A stretch of 64,000 bases of DNA from Limosilactobacillus pontis DSM 8475 (GCF_001435345.1 NZ_AZGO01000065.1:175157-239156); one strand, 5' to 3'; counted from the stretch's first letter, positions 34,920 through 44,492 are shown. A program made the numbers and translations. Notes: generated by a model not told the origin, from the letters alone.

Positions 34920-36212
34920 ATGATGACAGACGAAAAGCAACGACGGGTCCAGTTAGCGGCCGCCAGCCGGCAGAACAGCGAACCGGATACCCTGCGCCAG
35001 CGGCGGTTACGGGGGCTGGAACTGATGGGGCAGCTTCCCCGGCCACGGATGCAACGTTTTCGTTTCCAAGACTGGCCGCTGATTGCCGACCGGCCCCTGA
35101 ACTGGTGCCAATCGTCGGCAACTAATTTGGCGTCAACCAGGCTGGACGAGGCGGTGGTTCGGGTGACCCAGCTTGGTCGGACCACGGTCAGCCTGTCCCT
35201 TCCCCAACCCCTACGCGACCAGGGGGTGATCCTGACTGACATCTTCACCGCGGCCCGTGACCACGCTGACCTATTTGATAAGTACTTCATGTCCGCCATC
35301 CGGGCCGATGAAAACAAGCTGACGGCCTACCACCAGGCCTACCTGAATGCCGGCCTCTTCCTCTATGTTCCGAAGAACGTGGTGGTGGAGCAACCGATTA
35401 TGGCGGAGCTCATTCAGGACAACACCCAGGATGAGCCGCTAGTGTCACACATCCTGGTGGTTGCCGACCAAGGGAGTCGGGTCAAGTTTATCCAACACCT
35501 CACGTCGATTGGGGATCACACCAACCCGGCCAACATGATGGTTGAGCTGATCGCCCGCGATGGCAGTGAGATTGACTTCTCCTCCTTGGACGAGTTGGGC
35601 CCCACCACCCACACCTACTTCAAACGTCGGGCCGACATTGGTCGCGACGCCCACGTCGAATGGGCAGTCGGGGTCATGAACGCTGGCGATACGGTCGGCG
35701 ACATGGATGCCGAGCTGCTCGGTACGGGCGGGTACGCTAATTCAAAGGTGATCGCGGTCACCACCGGTAAGCAGCGGGTTGGCATCAACAACCGAGTCAC
35801 CAACCGCGGCAAGCACACAACCGGCCTGATCAACCAGCGGGGGGTGATCCTCGAACAATCTGAGCTGATTTTCAACGGGATTGGTCAAATCATCCACGGG
35901 GCACACGGCGCCCAGGCCGACCAGCAGAACCGGGTCCTGATCATGTCACCCCAGGCCCGGGGGGATGCCAACCCGATCCTGTTGATCGACGAGAATGATG
36001 TCCAGGCGGGGCACGCGGCCAGTGTTGGGCCCGTCGACCCTCAGCAGATATACTACCTGATGAGCCGGGGAATCCCGCGTCCCCAGGCCCAGCGGATGGT
36101 GATCCGGGGGTTCTTGGGAGCGGTGTTGGCCGCCATCCCCTCTCAGGACGTTCGGGATAAGATGATTGATGTCTTAGAAAGGAAGCTTACCGATGGCCTT
36201 CAATATCAATGA
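34920..36212 (+). CDS. sufD: Fe-S cluster assembly protein SufD
   Basis: A 430-residue SufB/SufD-family beta-helix protein. The N-terminus is helical; the core from about 170 to 400 has the parallel beta-helix pattern, with HTTGLINQRGVILEQSELIFNGIG split near 300-325 and [21 protein letters not shown] near 363. It pairs with SufB on the SufC dimer. Two adjacent ATGs are possible starts. Its 3' end overlaps sufS by 20 bp. Confidence 0.94.
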   Translation: MMTDEKQRRVQLAAASRQNSEPDTLRQRRLRGLELMGQLPRPRMQRFRFQDWPLIADRPLNWCQSSATNLASTRLDEAVVRVTQLGRTTVSLSLPQPLRDQGVILTDIFTAARDHADLFDKYFMSAIRADENKLTAYHQAYLNAGLFLYVPKNVVVEQPIMAELIQDNTQDEPLVSHILVVADQGSRVKFIQHLTSIGDHTNPANMMVELIARDGSEIDFSSLDELGPTTHTYFKRRADIGRDAHVEWAVGVMNAGDTVGDMDAELLGTGGYANSKVIAVTTGKQRVGINNRVTNRGKHTTGLINQRGVILEQSELIFNGIGQIIHGAHGAQADQQNRVLIMSPQARGDANPILLIDENDVQAGHAASVGPVDPQQIYYLMSRGIPRPQAQRMVIRGFLGAVLAAIPSQDVRDKMIDVLERKLTDGLQYQ

Positions 36213-37431
36213 TGTTTTAAGCGATTTTCCGATTCTCAGCCAGCGGGTCAATGATGAACGGTTGGCCTACCTGGACAATGCGGCCACTGCCCAGCGGCCC
36301 CGTCAGGTTCTGGCGGCCTTGCAGGACTTCTACATCCACGATAACGCCAACGTCCACCGGGGTGTCCACACCCTGGCCGAGCGCGCCACCGAGGATTACG
36401 AGGGTGCCCGGGTCAAGGTCCAGCACTTTATCAATGCCCGGTCCAGCGCCGAGGTCATTTTCACCAAGGGGTGCACGGATGCGCTGAACCTGGTCGCTGC
36501 TTCCTATGGGGAGGCCAACATCCAGGCCGGCGATGAGATTGTCATCTCGATCATGGAACACCACAGCAACCTGATCCCGTGGCAGCAGCTGGCCCGCCGC
36601 AAGCACGCCACCCTCAAGTACATCGGCCTGACCGCCCAGGGTCAGCTGGACATGGCCGCTGCCCGACGGCAAATCACTGATCGAACGAAGATCGTGGCCG
36701 TGACCCACGCCAGCAATGTTCTGGGCACGGTGAACCCACTCAAGGAGCTGGCCGTCCTGGCTCACCAGCACAAGGCGGTGATCGTCGGTGACGGCGCCCA
36801 GGCGGTGGGGCACATGCCCGTTGACGTTCAGGATCTCGATGTTGATTTCTACGCCTTCTCGGGTCACAAGATGATGGGCCCGATGGGAATCGGGGTCCTC
36901 TATGGCAAGGCCGCCCTCCTGCGGGCCATGCCACCGTACCAGTATGGCGGTGAGATGATCGGTGATGTCCACCGGGACGACAGCACCTGGGCCGATATTC
37001 CCTTCAAGTTTGAGGCCGGTACCCAGAACGTCGCTGGGGCGGTGGGTCTCGGGGCGGCGGTTGACTACCTGCAAGGGTTGGGGATGGATAATATTCAGGC
37101 CCGGGAACGGGAATTGGTTACCGCCGTCCTGCCGCGCTTGACCGCCCTGCCGTACGTGACGGTCTACGGGCCTCAGGATCCCCGTCAGCATACCGGGGTA
37201 CTTGCCTTCAACCTGGCCCACCTCCATCCCCATGATGTTGCTACGGCCCTCGATATGGAGGGAGTCGCGATCCGCGCTGGCCACCACTGCGCCCAGCCCC
37301 TGATGGAAAAGCTGGGAGTGACGGCGACCGCTCGGGCCAGCTTCGCCTTCTACAACACCAGGGAGGATACCGACCAGCTGATCAGAGCAATCAAAGAGAC
37401 AAAGGAGTTCTTTAACCGTGGGACTATCTAA
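36193..37431 (+). CDS. sufS: Cysteine desulfurase SufS
   Basis: A 412-residue PLP-dependent enzyme of the class II NifS-like type that takes sulfur from cysteine. The PLP lysine is in FSGHKMMGPMGIGVLY near residue 229, with HHSNLIPWQ near 120 and the catalytic cysteine in IRAGHHCAQPLM near 366. Length is typical for SufS. It overlaps sufD upstream and sufU downstream, so all are translationally coupled. Confidence 0.97.
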   Translation: MAFNINDVLSDFPILSQRVNDERLAYLDNAATAQRPRQVLAALQDFYIHDNANVHRGVHTLAERATEDYEGARVKVQHFINARSSAEVIFTKGCTDALNLVAASYGEANIQAGDEIVISIMEHHSNLIPWQQLARRKHATLKYIGLTAQGQLDMAAARRQITDRTKIVAVTHASNVLGTVNPLKELAVLAHQHKAVIVGDGAQAVGHMPVDVQDLDVDFYAFSGHKMMGPMGIGVLYGKAALLRAMPPYQYGGEMIGDVHRDDSTWADIPFKFEAGTQNVAGAVGLGAAVDYLQGLGMDNIQARERELVTAVLPRLTALPYVTVYGPQDPRQHTGVLAFNLAHLHPHDVATALDMEGVAIRAGHHCAQPLMEKLGVTATARASFAFYNTREDTDQLIRAIKETKEFFNRGTI

Positions 37432-37879
37432 ACTAAATGGCCTATATCGTGAGGTGATCTTGGACCACGCCAGCCACCCACACAATAAGGGGAAGCTGCC
37501 CACGGCCACCAACACGATGACCCTGCACAACCCGACCTGTGGCGACACGATCAACCTGCAGGTCAACGTCGCCGACCACCGGATCAAGGATATCGCCTTT
37601 ACCGGAGAGGGCTGCACGATCAGTCAGGCTTCGGCCAGCATGATGACCGCGGCCGTCAAGGGGAAGACGACGACGGCGGCCCTGGCGATGGCCAAAACCT
37701 TTTCCGACATGGCAATTGGCCAGCAGCATTCCCGGTCCGACCTGGACCAGCTCGGCGACGCCCAGGTCCTGACCAGCATCATGGAGTTTCCGGCCCGGAT
37801 CAAGTGCGCCACCCTGGCGTGGTGGGCACTGCAGCGGGCTTTACTGAAGGATAGTGACGAGGAGGATGACAATGAGTAA
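37418..37879 (+). CDS. sufU: Sulfur-transfer protein SufU
   Basis: A 153-residue SufU, the Gram-positive zinc protein that accepts sulfur from SufS. The three cysteines are in [10 protein letters not shown] near residue 41, [13 protein letters not shown] near 68 and IKCATLAW near 130, and Asp43 next to the first cysteine is the usual zinc ligand. It overlaps sufS by 14 bp and sufB by 8 bp. Confidence 0.95.
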   Translation: MGLSKLNGLYREVILDHASHPHNKGKLPTATNTMTLHNPTCGDTINLQVNVADHRIKDIAFTGEGCTISQASASMMTAAVKGKTTTAALAMAKTFSDMAIGQQHSRSDLDQLGDAQVLTSIMEFPARIKCATLAWWALQRALLKDSDEEDDNE

Positions 37880-39281
37880 GCAAACCGCATCCAGCACCAT
37901 CGACGACGAGAACTATGAGTACGGTTTTCACGACGACGTCCAACCGGTCTATTCAACCGGGCGCGGCCTCACCGAAGAAATCGTCCGCAAGATCTCGGCA
38001 GAAAAGAATGAGCCCCGGTGGATGCTGGACTACCGCCTGAAGGCCTATCGCACCTACCGCCGGCTACCGATGCCCAAGTTTGGTCCGGACCTTTCCGGCT
38101 TGGACCTGGATAACATGCTCTATTACCAGAAGATGACCGACAAGAAGTTCCGTGACTGGAAGGACGTACCGGCCGACCTCAAGCGGACCTTTGACCGGCT
38201 GGGGGTTCCCCAGGCCGAGCGGAAGTACCTGGCCGGGACCGCGGCCCAGTACGAGTCCGAGGTGGTCTATCACAACATGAAGAAGGAGTTTGCCAAACTG
38301 GGGATCATCTTCACCGATACCGACACCGCCCTTAAAGAGTATCCGGACCTCTTTAAAAAGTGGTTCGGCAAGCTGGTTCAACCGACCGATAACAAGTTCG
38401 CGGCCTTAAACGCTGCCGTCTGGTCCGGCGGCTCCTTCATCTACGTGCCCAAGGGCGTCAAGGTCAAGACCCCGATCCAGTCCTACTTCCGGCTGAACGC
38501 GGAGAACACCGGCCAGTTTGAACGAACACTGATCATCGTTGATGAGGGGGCCAGTGTGGACTATGTCGAGGGGTGTACCGCCCCCAACTACTCGTCCGAC
38601 AGCCTCCACGCCGCGGTGGTTGAGGTCAACGTCGCTCGGGACGCCTATTGCCGCTACACCACCATCCAAAACTGGTCCGATAACGTCTACAGCCTGGAGA
38701 CCAAGCGGGCCGCCGCGGTTGCCCACGCCACGATGGAGTGGGTCGATGGCAACCTCGGCTCCAAGGTCACCATGAAGTACCCGAGTGTCTACCTTAACGG
38801 GGAGGGTGCCCGGGGGACGATGCTGTCAATCGCCGTGGCCAGCAACGGGATTCACCAGGATTCTGGGGCCCGGATGATCCACAACGCCCCGGACACCTCG
38901 AGCTCGATCGTCTCCAAGTCGATTGCCAGAACCGGGGGCTCAACCGACTACCGGGGGACGGTCCGCTTCGGCCAGCACGCCGATGGTTCCAAGGGCCACG
39001 TCGAATGTGATACCATCATCATGGATGACCAGTCATCGTCGGACACGATCCCCTACAACGAGATCGACAACGCCCACGTGGCCATGGAGCACGAGGCCAA
39101 GGTTTCAAAGATCTCAGAGGAGCAGCTCTACTACCTGATGAGCCGGGGGATCTCCGCGGCCAAGGCCACCGAGATGATCATCATGGGCTTCGTGGAGCCG
39201 TTTACGAAGCAGTTACCGATGGAGTATGCGGTCGAATTGAACCGGCTGATTAGCTTCGAGATGGAAGGGTCAATCGGCTGA
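37872..39281 (+). CDS. sufB: Fe-S cluster assembly protein SufB
   Basis: A 469-residue SufB scaffold. Diagnostic segments are [17 protein letters not shown] split near 17-33, [20 protein letters not shown] near 232, [22 protein letters not shown] near 405, and a long beta-helix core. It probably builds the nascent cluster with SufD and SufC. The upstream in-frame ATG at 37854 is ignored because GAGGAGGATGA directs the ATG at 37872. Confidence 0.96.
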   Translation: MSKQTASSTIDDENYEYGFHDDVQPVYSTGRGLTEEIVRKISAEKNEPRWMLDYRLKAYRTYRRLPMPKFGPDLSGLDLDNMLYYQKMTDKKFRDWKDVPADLKRTFDRLGVPQAERKYLAGTAAQYESEVVYHNMKKEFAKLGIIFTDTDTALKEYPDLFKKWFGKLVQPTDNKFAALNAAVWSGGSFIYVPKGVKVKTPIQSYFRLNAENTGQFERTLIIVDEGASVDYVEGCTAPNYSSDSLHAAVVEVNVARDAYCRYTTIQNWSDNVYSLETKRAAAVAHATMEWVDGNLGSKVTMKYPSVYLNGEGARGTMLSIAVASNGIHQDSGARMIHNAPDTSSSIVSKSIARTGGSTDYRGTVRFGQHADGSKGHVECDTIIMDDQSSSDTIPYNEIDNAHVAMEHEAKVSKISEEQLYYLMSRGISAAKATEMIIMGFVEPFTKQLPMEYAVELNRLISFEMEGSIG

Positions 39282-39311
39282 TGGGCCGGCATTCAGATGG
39301 GAGGAACAGTA

Positions 39312-39644
39312 ATGGCAGATGAAGGAGCAACCCCGTTTTCACCGATCGAAAACCAGGTCATGGACGCCCTGAAGAAGGTGATCGACCCGGAGCTGGGTAT
39401 CGACCTGGTCAACCTGGGCCTGATCTACGACGTCCGGGTGGATGATGCTGGGGTCTGCACCGTGACAATGACCCTAACGACCATGGGCTGCCCACTCAGT
39501 GACCTCTTAAACGAACAGATCACGCAAGCAGTCCTGAGCGTCGATGCGGTCGAGGAGTGCAAGATCAACCTCGTCTGGGAGCCGGCCTGGAACATCTCAA
39601 AGATGAGCCGCTTTGCTCGCCTGGCCCTGGGGATCCACGGCTAA
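39312..39644 (+). CDS. DUF59/MIP18-type Fe-S maturation factor
   Basis: A 110-residue protein of the DUF59 (SufT/PaaD/MIP18) family. It has VIDPELGIDLVNLGLIYDV near 25-43 and the conserved TTMGCPLSDLL near 62, with the reactive cysteine. Family members help deliver Fe-S clusters to target proteins. Position 30 bp after sufB, before the operon terminator, supports this. The start ATG 39312 follows GGGAGGAA. Confidence 0.9.
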   Translation: MADEGATPFSPIENQVMDALKKVIDPELGIDLVNLGLIYDVRVDDAGVCTVTMTLTTMGCPLSDLLNEQITQAVLSVDAVEECKINLVWEPAWNISKMSRFARLALGIHG

Positions 39645-39660
39645 CCTGATACAACGCATA

Positions 39661-39704
39661 AAAAATAGGATCAACCGCAAAGTGAAGTGGCTGATCCTAT
39701 TTTA
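39661..39704. terminator. Bidirectional terminator after the suf operon
   Basis: An 11-bp perfect stem (39663-39673 with 39692-39702) with T-rich tail, shared with the convergent membrane protein gene. Confidence 0.9.
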
Positions 39705-40013
39705 TTATTTGTTAATTTTCTCGGCGTAGGTGCGGGCGTTGTAGAGCTCGTAGACGACCCAGGTTTCAATCAGGGTGATCACGCAGATCACCAGCATTGT
39801 GTAGAAGTCGGGGAGGACGAAGAGCAGGAAGAGGAAGATCCAAGATATCCAGGACCACATATTCTCAATTCTGATGATCCGCTGTACCCGCGGCGTCGGG
39901 GTTACCCGGCCGGAACGGACAAAGATGTTGCGGATCTGGGCAAAGTAGCGAATCTCAACGAAGCTCTCGATGATAAAGATTGCAGTAAGGGTCATTAGAA
40001 AAACTTGTTCCAT
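39705..40013 (-). CDS. Small two-helix membrane protein
   Basis: A 102-residue hypothetical membrane protein. Hydrophobic helices lie at about 3-20 and about 50-85, the latter probably two passes, with a basic loop between. No family is recognised. The frame extends to 40040, but the ATG at 40013 is chosen because GAAGGAG is 8 bp upstream on the minus strand. It is divergent from the NADH oxidase gene. Confidence 0.7.
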   Translation of the reverse strand: MEQVFLMTLTAIFIIESFVEIRYFAQIRNIFVRSGRVTPTPRVQRIIRIENMWSWISWIFLFLLFVLPDFYTMLVICVITLIETWVVYELYNARTYAEKINK

Positions 40014-40152
40014 AATCAGTACTCCTTCAATAATAATCACCCTCTACTTTACCGGTCGCGCGGTATCTTGGCAACATTAATTTAGTGGGTGATTGATTAT
40101 CAAATGATAGTGAAAATGGCAAGCACAGGCACTACCATTTTACGGGGCACTT

Positions 40153-40202
40153 TGTTATAATGAACGTGGAAACGCAATCATGGACAAATAGTCCGTATTT
40201 GT
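40153..40202 (+). promoter_or_regulatory. Promoter and 5' palindrome of the NADH oxidase gene
   Basis: An extended -10 (TG-T-TATAAT, 40153-40161) precedes a perfect inverted repeat ACAAATA-gtccg-TATTTGT (40184-40202) in the untranslated leader. Upstream, AAAATGG and CCATTTT form a second inverted repeat (about 40114-40142). Either could be an operator. Confidence 0.6.
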
Positions 40203-40222
40203 AAGCTGAGGAGGCTTTTCAA

Positions 40223-41563
40223 ATGAAGATCGTTATCGTTGGCTGTACGCACGCCGGAACAATCACTGCTAATCAAGTGTTAAGCAATCACCCTGATGCG
40301 GAGGTAACTATCTACGAGAAGAACGACAATGTTTCATTCCTGTCGTGTGGGATCGCCACCTACCTCGGTGGGGTTACCAAGGACATTGACGACATGTTCT
40401 ACTCCAGCCCAGCCCTCTTGACCAAGTTGGGGGCCGACGTCAAGCTGCGGCATGAGGTTACCAGTGTTGATCTGAAGAACAAGTCATTGACGGTCAAGGA
40501 CCTCACTACCGGGACCAGCAGTGAGGACCACTACGACAAGCTGATGGTCACCACCGGTTCCTGGCCGATCATCCCGAACCTGCCGGGAATTGACAACCCG
40601 AATGTCTACCTTTGCAAGAACTACAACCATGCCAAGAAGCTGTTTGAAGTCGCCAAGGACGCCAAGAACGTCGTGGTGATCGGTGGTGGCTACATCGGGG
40701 TCGAGCTGGTTGAGGCCTACAGCAAGCAGGGGAAGAACGTCACCCTGATTGACGGCAACGACCGCCTGCTCAGTAAGTACTACGACGCCAAGTATACGGA
40801 CATCGTCACCAAGGACTTTGAGGAACACGGCGTCAAACTGGCCTTTGGCGAGATGGTGGCCGGCTTTACGGACAATGGTCATGGGGTGACGGTCAACACC
40901 AACAAGGGCAGCTACCCGGCCGACATGGCGATCCTCTGCATTGGCTTCCGGCCCAACACCACCCTCTTCAAGGGTCAGCTGGAATTCAACCCGGACGGCT
41001 CCATCAAGACCAACGCCTACATGCAGACCTCGGATCCCGACGTTTACGGCGCTGGCGATGCAGTGGCGGTTCACTATAACCCAACCAACCATGAGGCCTA
41101 TGTTCCCTTGGCCACCAACGCGGTCCGGCAGGGGGTCATTGCGGGGACGAACCTCTTTGGCAACACGATGACCTACATGGGGACCCAGTCAACGTCTGGC
41201 CTCCAGCTCTATGACCACGCGATGGCCTCGACGGGGATGACCCTGGCCAGTGCCAAGGCGGCCGGCTTCGATGCCGATGCCGTTACCTTTACCGATAACT
41301 ACCGGCCGGAATTCATGCCGACCAACGCGACGGTGATCGGGACGGTGGTCTGGGACCGGAGCAATAACCAGATCCTCGGCGCCCAATTCATGAGCAGCTA
41401 TGATATCTCCATGTACGCCAACGCCGTTTCAGTGATGATTCAGAACCGGAACACGATTGACTTCATGGCGATGGTTGACATGCTCTTCCAGCCAAACTTT
41501 GACCGGCCGTTTAACTTCATCAACCTTCTCGGCCAGCAGGCGGTGGCGAAAGCGACCAAGTAA
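40223..41563 (+). CDS. nox: NADH oxidase (FAD-dependent, CoA-disulfide reductase family)
   Basis: A 446-residue flavoprotein resembling water-forming NADH oxidases of lactic acid bacteria. The FAD-binding site is IVIVGCTHAGT (3-13), the redox-active cysteine lies in VSFLSCGIATYLGG near residue 42, the NADH site is VVVIGGGYIGVELVEA near 150, and the second FAD motif is DVYGAGDAVAV near 273. It reoxidises NADH with oxygen, sparing the heterofermentative pathway. NADH peroxidase is an alternative reaction within the same fold. Ribosome site is GAGGAGG. Confidence 0.92.
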   Translation: MKIVIVGCTHAGTITANQVLSNHPDAEVTIYEKNDNVSFLSCGIATYLGGVTKDIDDMFYSSPALLTKLGADVKLRHEVTSVDLKNKSLTVKDLTTGTSSEDHYDKLMVTTGSWPIIPNLPGIDNPNVYLCKNYNHAKKLFEVAKDAKNVVVIGGGYIGVELVEAYSKQGKNVTLIDGNDRLLSKYYDAKYTDIVTKDFEEHGVKLAFGEMVAGFTDNGHGVTVNTNKGSYPADMAILCIGFRPNTTLFKGQLEFNPDGSIKTNAYMQTSDPDVYGAGDAVAVHYNPTNHEAYVPLATNAVRQGVIAGTNLFGNTMTYMGTQSTSGLQLYDHAMASTGMTLASAKAAGFDADAVTFTDNYRPEFMPTNATVIGTVVWDRSNNQILGAQFMSSYDISMYANAVSVMIQNRNTIDFMAMVDMLFQPNFDRPFNFINLLGQQAVAKATK

Positions 41564-41591
41564 CCGCTCATTTAATTATATGTTTAGTCTA

Positions 41592-41698
41592 TTGCGTAAT
41601 TAAAAAATCACTGTTAAAATACAGGACAGGTAGTGATTGCCTACCTACTTACATGGGTGACCAGCGGAGAGCATCCCTCTTTGCTGGCCACCTTTTTT
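41592..41698 (+). ncRNA. Candidate small RNA downstream of nox
   Basis: A promoter TTGCGT-17 bp-TAAAAT (41592-41597, 41615-41620) lies directly after nox. The predicted transcript of about 70 nt (41627 to about 41698) has a hairpin AGGTAG/CTACCT (41628-41646) and a terminator with a 10-bp imperfect stem (41656-41665/41683-41692) plus TTTTTT. No ORF of note lies inside and the next gene is convergent, so it is not a leader. The terminator could also simply serve nox. Confidence 0.55.
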
Positions 41699-41702
41699 GA
41701 CT

Positions 41703-41742
41703 AAAAAAACCGGGCTGCGGCGGTTAGGCTGCGACCCGGTTT
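41703..41742 (-). terminator. Terminator of the serine-rich protein gene
   Basis: An AAACCGGG/CCCGGTTT stem, extended by GTCGCAG-like pairing, is followed by T residues on the minus strand. Confidence 0.85.
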
Positions 41743-41748
41743 GGTGAT

Positions 41749-42369
41749 TTAAATGATAGCGTTGAAGATTACGACGACTGCCGGTACCCATGCAAGGGCG
41801 ACCACCCCGCCGGTCAGGAGCAGGGTTTCCTTGCTACTTTGGGGTAGGAGGGCAAGCTGATCCAGGTCCTGGTGGTGGATCACTTGGGATCCGCTGGGGG
41901 TCGTCAGGGTGACCTTCTTGGTATCCGCGGCACTGGTCTGATCCGTGCTGGATTGATTAGTTACCGGTTGGTTGCTGCTGACGACCGGTACGGTAACTGT
42001 TGCCGTTGCCTGGTCATCACTGGCGGCATTGTTCGTGGTAGCCGAACTTGAGCTGCTGGCTGCCTTCTTATCACTGGCACTAGCGGTGTTTGAGCTATCG
42101 GTGGACCGGGATGATGAACTCTGGCTCGTTTTATTGGTCTTAGCCTTGCTGGCCTTAGTGTCGGTGTCCGCGCTGGCATTCTTATTCGTGTTGTTATCCT
42201 GATTGCTGGACGTGCTGCTGTCATCGACCGCAGAAACGTTCTTACTGCTCTGGCTGGTGTCGGGCACGGTGGTTACGTGATCCGCGGAGACCGGACTCGT
42301 CCAGAACAGGGTAAGCAATAGGGTGAACCCAATTGTAAAAAGTATTCCAATCTTAAATCGGCTTTTCAT
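41749..42369 (-). CDS. Serine/threonine-rich surface protein with degenerate sorting motif
   Basis: A 206-residue secreted protein. A signal peptide (about 1-28, ending SPVSAD) leads into a low-complexity stretch rich in Ser, Thr, Asn, Asp and Ala (about 35-135), then a short ordered part and LPQSS near 176 followed by a hydrophobic helix. This resembles an LPxTG sorting signal but lacks the TG pair and the basic tail, so the helix may simply anchor it in the membrane. Start ATG 42369 has GGAGGAA at good spacing; the frame opens at 42399 without one. The function is unknown. Confidence 0.75.
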   Translation of the reverse strand: MKSRFKIGILFTIGFTLLLTLFWTSPVSADHVTTVPDTSQSSKNVSAVDDSSTSSNQDNNTNKNASADTDTKASKAKTNKTSQSSSSRSTDSSNTASASDKKAASSSSSATTNNAASDDQATATVTVPVVSSNQPVTNQSSTDQTSAADTKKVTLTTPSGSQVIHHQDLDQLALLPQSSKETLLLTGGVVALAWVPAVVVIFNAII

Positions 42370-42428
42370 GCCAATTCCTCCAATTATCTTCTCATTCATT
42401 AATAATTATACCGGCCTATCAAACGTTT

Positions 42429-43061
42429 TCAACCACCAATTTGGTGACGATGAGTAGCGTGCTCCAGGGCGGTCGTGGCCAGGAGCCACCAGCCCGTGCC
42501 CAGGAACAGGCCGGCCAGGACATCACTGGTGAAGTGGTTGCGTAGGTAGACCCGGGAGGCCATCACCAGCAGGATCCAGACCGCCGTCAGAATTCCGCCG
42601 GTGACGCGCTGCCAACGCTGCTTAAGGTGGGGCCAAAGCAGGGACAGGATAGCGAAGAAAAAGACCGTGGTGGCGAAGGTGTGTCCGCTGGGGAAGCTAA
42701 AGCCGTTGGCGGGGATCAGCTTATGGTCAGGACGGGGTCGCAGGATGGTGTACTTCACGGCGATTACCAGGCAGTAGCCGCCGAGTTCGAGGCCGGCAAA
42801 CCACAGTCCCCGGCCACGCTGGTGACGCCACCAGCAGATGGCGAGGACAACCAGGGAAAGGGGGAGGAGGAGGATCGGGTCGCCGAGGTGGGTGACCACC
42901 GTGAAGAAGTGGGTGTGCAAGGGCGTCGTGGGTTGCAGGAGCCGGTAGCCAAAGCGGTCGAGTCGGTGGACCCAGCCGGCGTTTTGCCAGACACCCCAAA
43001 GAAAGACGGCAAAGACCAGCCAGCAGCCGGTCCCCATTAATACATTCTGCTGTTTTTTCAT
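42429..43061 (-). CDS. PAP2 family membrane phosphatase
   Basis: A 210-residue membrane protein with about six helices and the three acid-phosphatase motifs: KYTILRPRP near 110, FPSGHTFATT near 130 and SRVYLRNHFTSDVLAG near 172. Such enzymes dephosphorylate phosphatidylglycerol phosphate or undecaprenyl pyrophosphate. The actual lipid is not readable. It is divergent from the ClC gene. Confidence 0.93.
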   Translation of the reverse strand: MKKQQNVLMGTGCWLVFAVFLWGVWQNAGWVHRLDRFGYRLLQPTTPLHTHFFTVVTHLGDPILLLPLSLVVLAICWWRHQRGRGLWFAGLELGGYCLVIAVKYTILRPRPDHKLIPANGFSFPSGHTFATTVFFFAILSLLWPHLKQRWQRVTGGILTAVWILLVMASRVYLRNHFTSDVLAGLFLGTGWWLLATTALEHATHRHQIGG

Positions 43062-43157
43062 CTTGTTGTTTTCACCTAGGATTTCGTCAAATTGCTTCTA
43101 TTATAACGATTTGCGGGGGGATAAAACAAGAATGGACCTGTAAGTTATGGGCAAACG

Positions 43158-43166
43158 TGCTAAAAT
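43158..43166 (+). promoter_or_regulatory. Extended -10 promoter of the ClC gene
   Basis: TG-C-TAAAAT at 43158-43166, 36 bp before the ATG. The same box with identical flanks occurs at 53184 upstream of the YwlG gene. Confidence 0.6.
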
Positions 43167-43202
43167 AATTACCGATTTAAATTAATGTTTGGAGAGAAGA
43201 GA

Positions 43203-44459
43203 ATGGCAAAGATAATCAAGAACCTGCCACTGGCGATTGCGACGGTGGCCCTGGGCATCATCGTGGGCCTCAGCTCCCTGCTGGTCAGCGTGGCCCTGGA
43301 TCTAACCGAAAAGCTGTTTCTGCACTTTCAGGAGAGCAACCTAGTTCCCGTCGACGTCTCGGCCGGGGGGATGCGGCGATTCACCTCGGTCCTGGTCGGG
43401 GGGATCATCGCCGCCATCGTCTGGTATCTCCTCCAGCGCCACTATAAGCCGGTCAAGCTGGGGAAGGCCGTCGACGGCCAACGCATGCCCCTGGTCAAGA
43501 CCCTGATTCACGTCTACACCCAGATCTTCTTTGTTGGGACTGGTAATTCAATTGGTCGGGAACTGGCGCCACGGGAAGCCGGCGCCGCCCTGGCCCAGAA
43601 GTGGGAGGACCACTTCCACGACAATAAGTTCCTCGGCCTGGACGCCGAAGACCGGCGGATGATCACTGCCGCCGCGGCCGGGGCCGGGTTTGCCGGCGTC
43701 TATATCGCGCCGATCACCGGGGCCGTCTTCTGCATGGAGCTTTTGTACAAGAAGATCAACGCCCGGGTCATCGCCGTCAGCCTGACCATGTCGGTGATTG
43801 CGACGCTGATCGGGTCGATCGTCAAGGGCTACCAGCCATACTACCTGGTTGGCTCCAAGACCTTCCAGTTGCAGATCCTGCCGCTGGCCCTCTTCCTCGG
43901 CCTGGTCTGTGGCCTCCTCGGCACACTTTTCAAGAAGTACATTGGAATGGCCAAGGCACACCGGGCCACCACGGTCAACGTCCTGGCCCAGTTGCCGGCC
44001 GTGGCCGCCGTCACCGGTGGGATCGCGGCCTTCTTCCCCCAGATCATGGGTAACGGCCGGGGTCTGGCCCAGCTGGCGATGAATACGACCACCCACAGCA
44101 AGGCCGTGATCCTGGCCCTGCTCTTCGGCCTGGTCGCCAAGGTGCTGGTGACCCTGTTCGTCATGAAGTGCGGTGGTTACGGTGGTGTCCTGACGCCGTC
44201 AATCGCGGTCGGTGCGGTCATCGGGGCCTTCGCCGGGATGGTCTACGTCAGCTTCATCCCCGGGGTGACGATGGCTCAGGCAGCCGTGCTCGGCGCGGCC
44301 TTTTTGCTAGCGGCCTCCCAGCAAGCACCGCTGATGGCGATGTTCATGCTGTTTGAGGTCTGCCACCTGAACTTCTCCGCCTTCCTGCCGTTGGCGATGG
44401 GAGTCGCGATCTCAATCGCCCTGTCCAAGTGGCTGCAGACCAAGTCCTTTTTCGCATAA
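43203..44459 (+). CDS. ClC family chloride/fluoride-type transporter
   Basis: A 418-residue ClC membrane protein with about ten or more helices. The ion-filter regions read GTGNSIGRELAPREAG near 110 (standard GREGP replaced by GRELAP), GAGFAGVYIAPITGAVFCMELL near 160 and GGYGGVLTPSIAVGA near 330. The family contains channels and proton antiporters. The altered filter motif leaves ion choice open. The upstream ATG at 43185 is also in frame, but GGAGAGA favours 43203. Confidence 0.88.
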   Translation: MAKIIKNLPLAIATVALGIIVGLSSLLVSVALDLTEKLFLHFQESNLVPVDVSAGGMRRFTSVLVGGIIAAIVWYLLQRHYKPVKLGKAVDGQRMPLVKTLIHVYTQIFFVGTGNSIGRELAPREAGAALAQKWEDHFHDNKFLGLDAEDRRMITAAAAGAGFAGVYIAPITGAVFCMELLYKKINARVIAVSLTMSVIATLIGSIVKGYQPYYLVGSKTFQLQILPLALFLGLVCGLLGTLFKKYIGMAKAHRATTVNVLAQLPAVAAVTGGIAAFFPQIMGNGRGLAQLAMNTTTHSKAVILALLFGLVAKVLVTLFVMKCGGYGGVLTPSIAVGAVIGAFAGMVYVSFIPGVTMAQAAVLGAAFLLAASQQAPLMAMFMLFEVCHLNFSAFLPLAMGVAISIALSKWLQTKSFFA

Positions 44460-44460
44460 T

Positions 44461-44492
44461 AAAAAATGGTGTCCATTTGGGCACCATTTTTT
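44461..44492. terminator. Bidirectional terminator
   Basis: A 10-bp perfect stem (44462-44471 with 44482-44491) with A and T runs, between the convergent ClC gene and the 113-residue protein gene. Confidence 0.9.
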
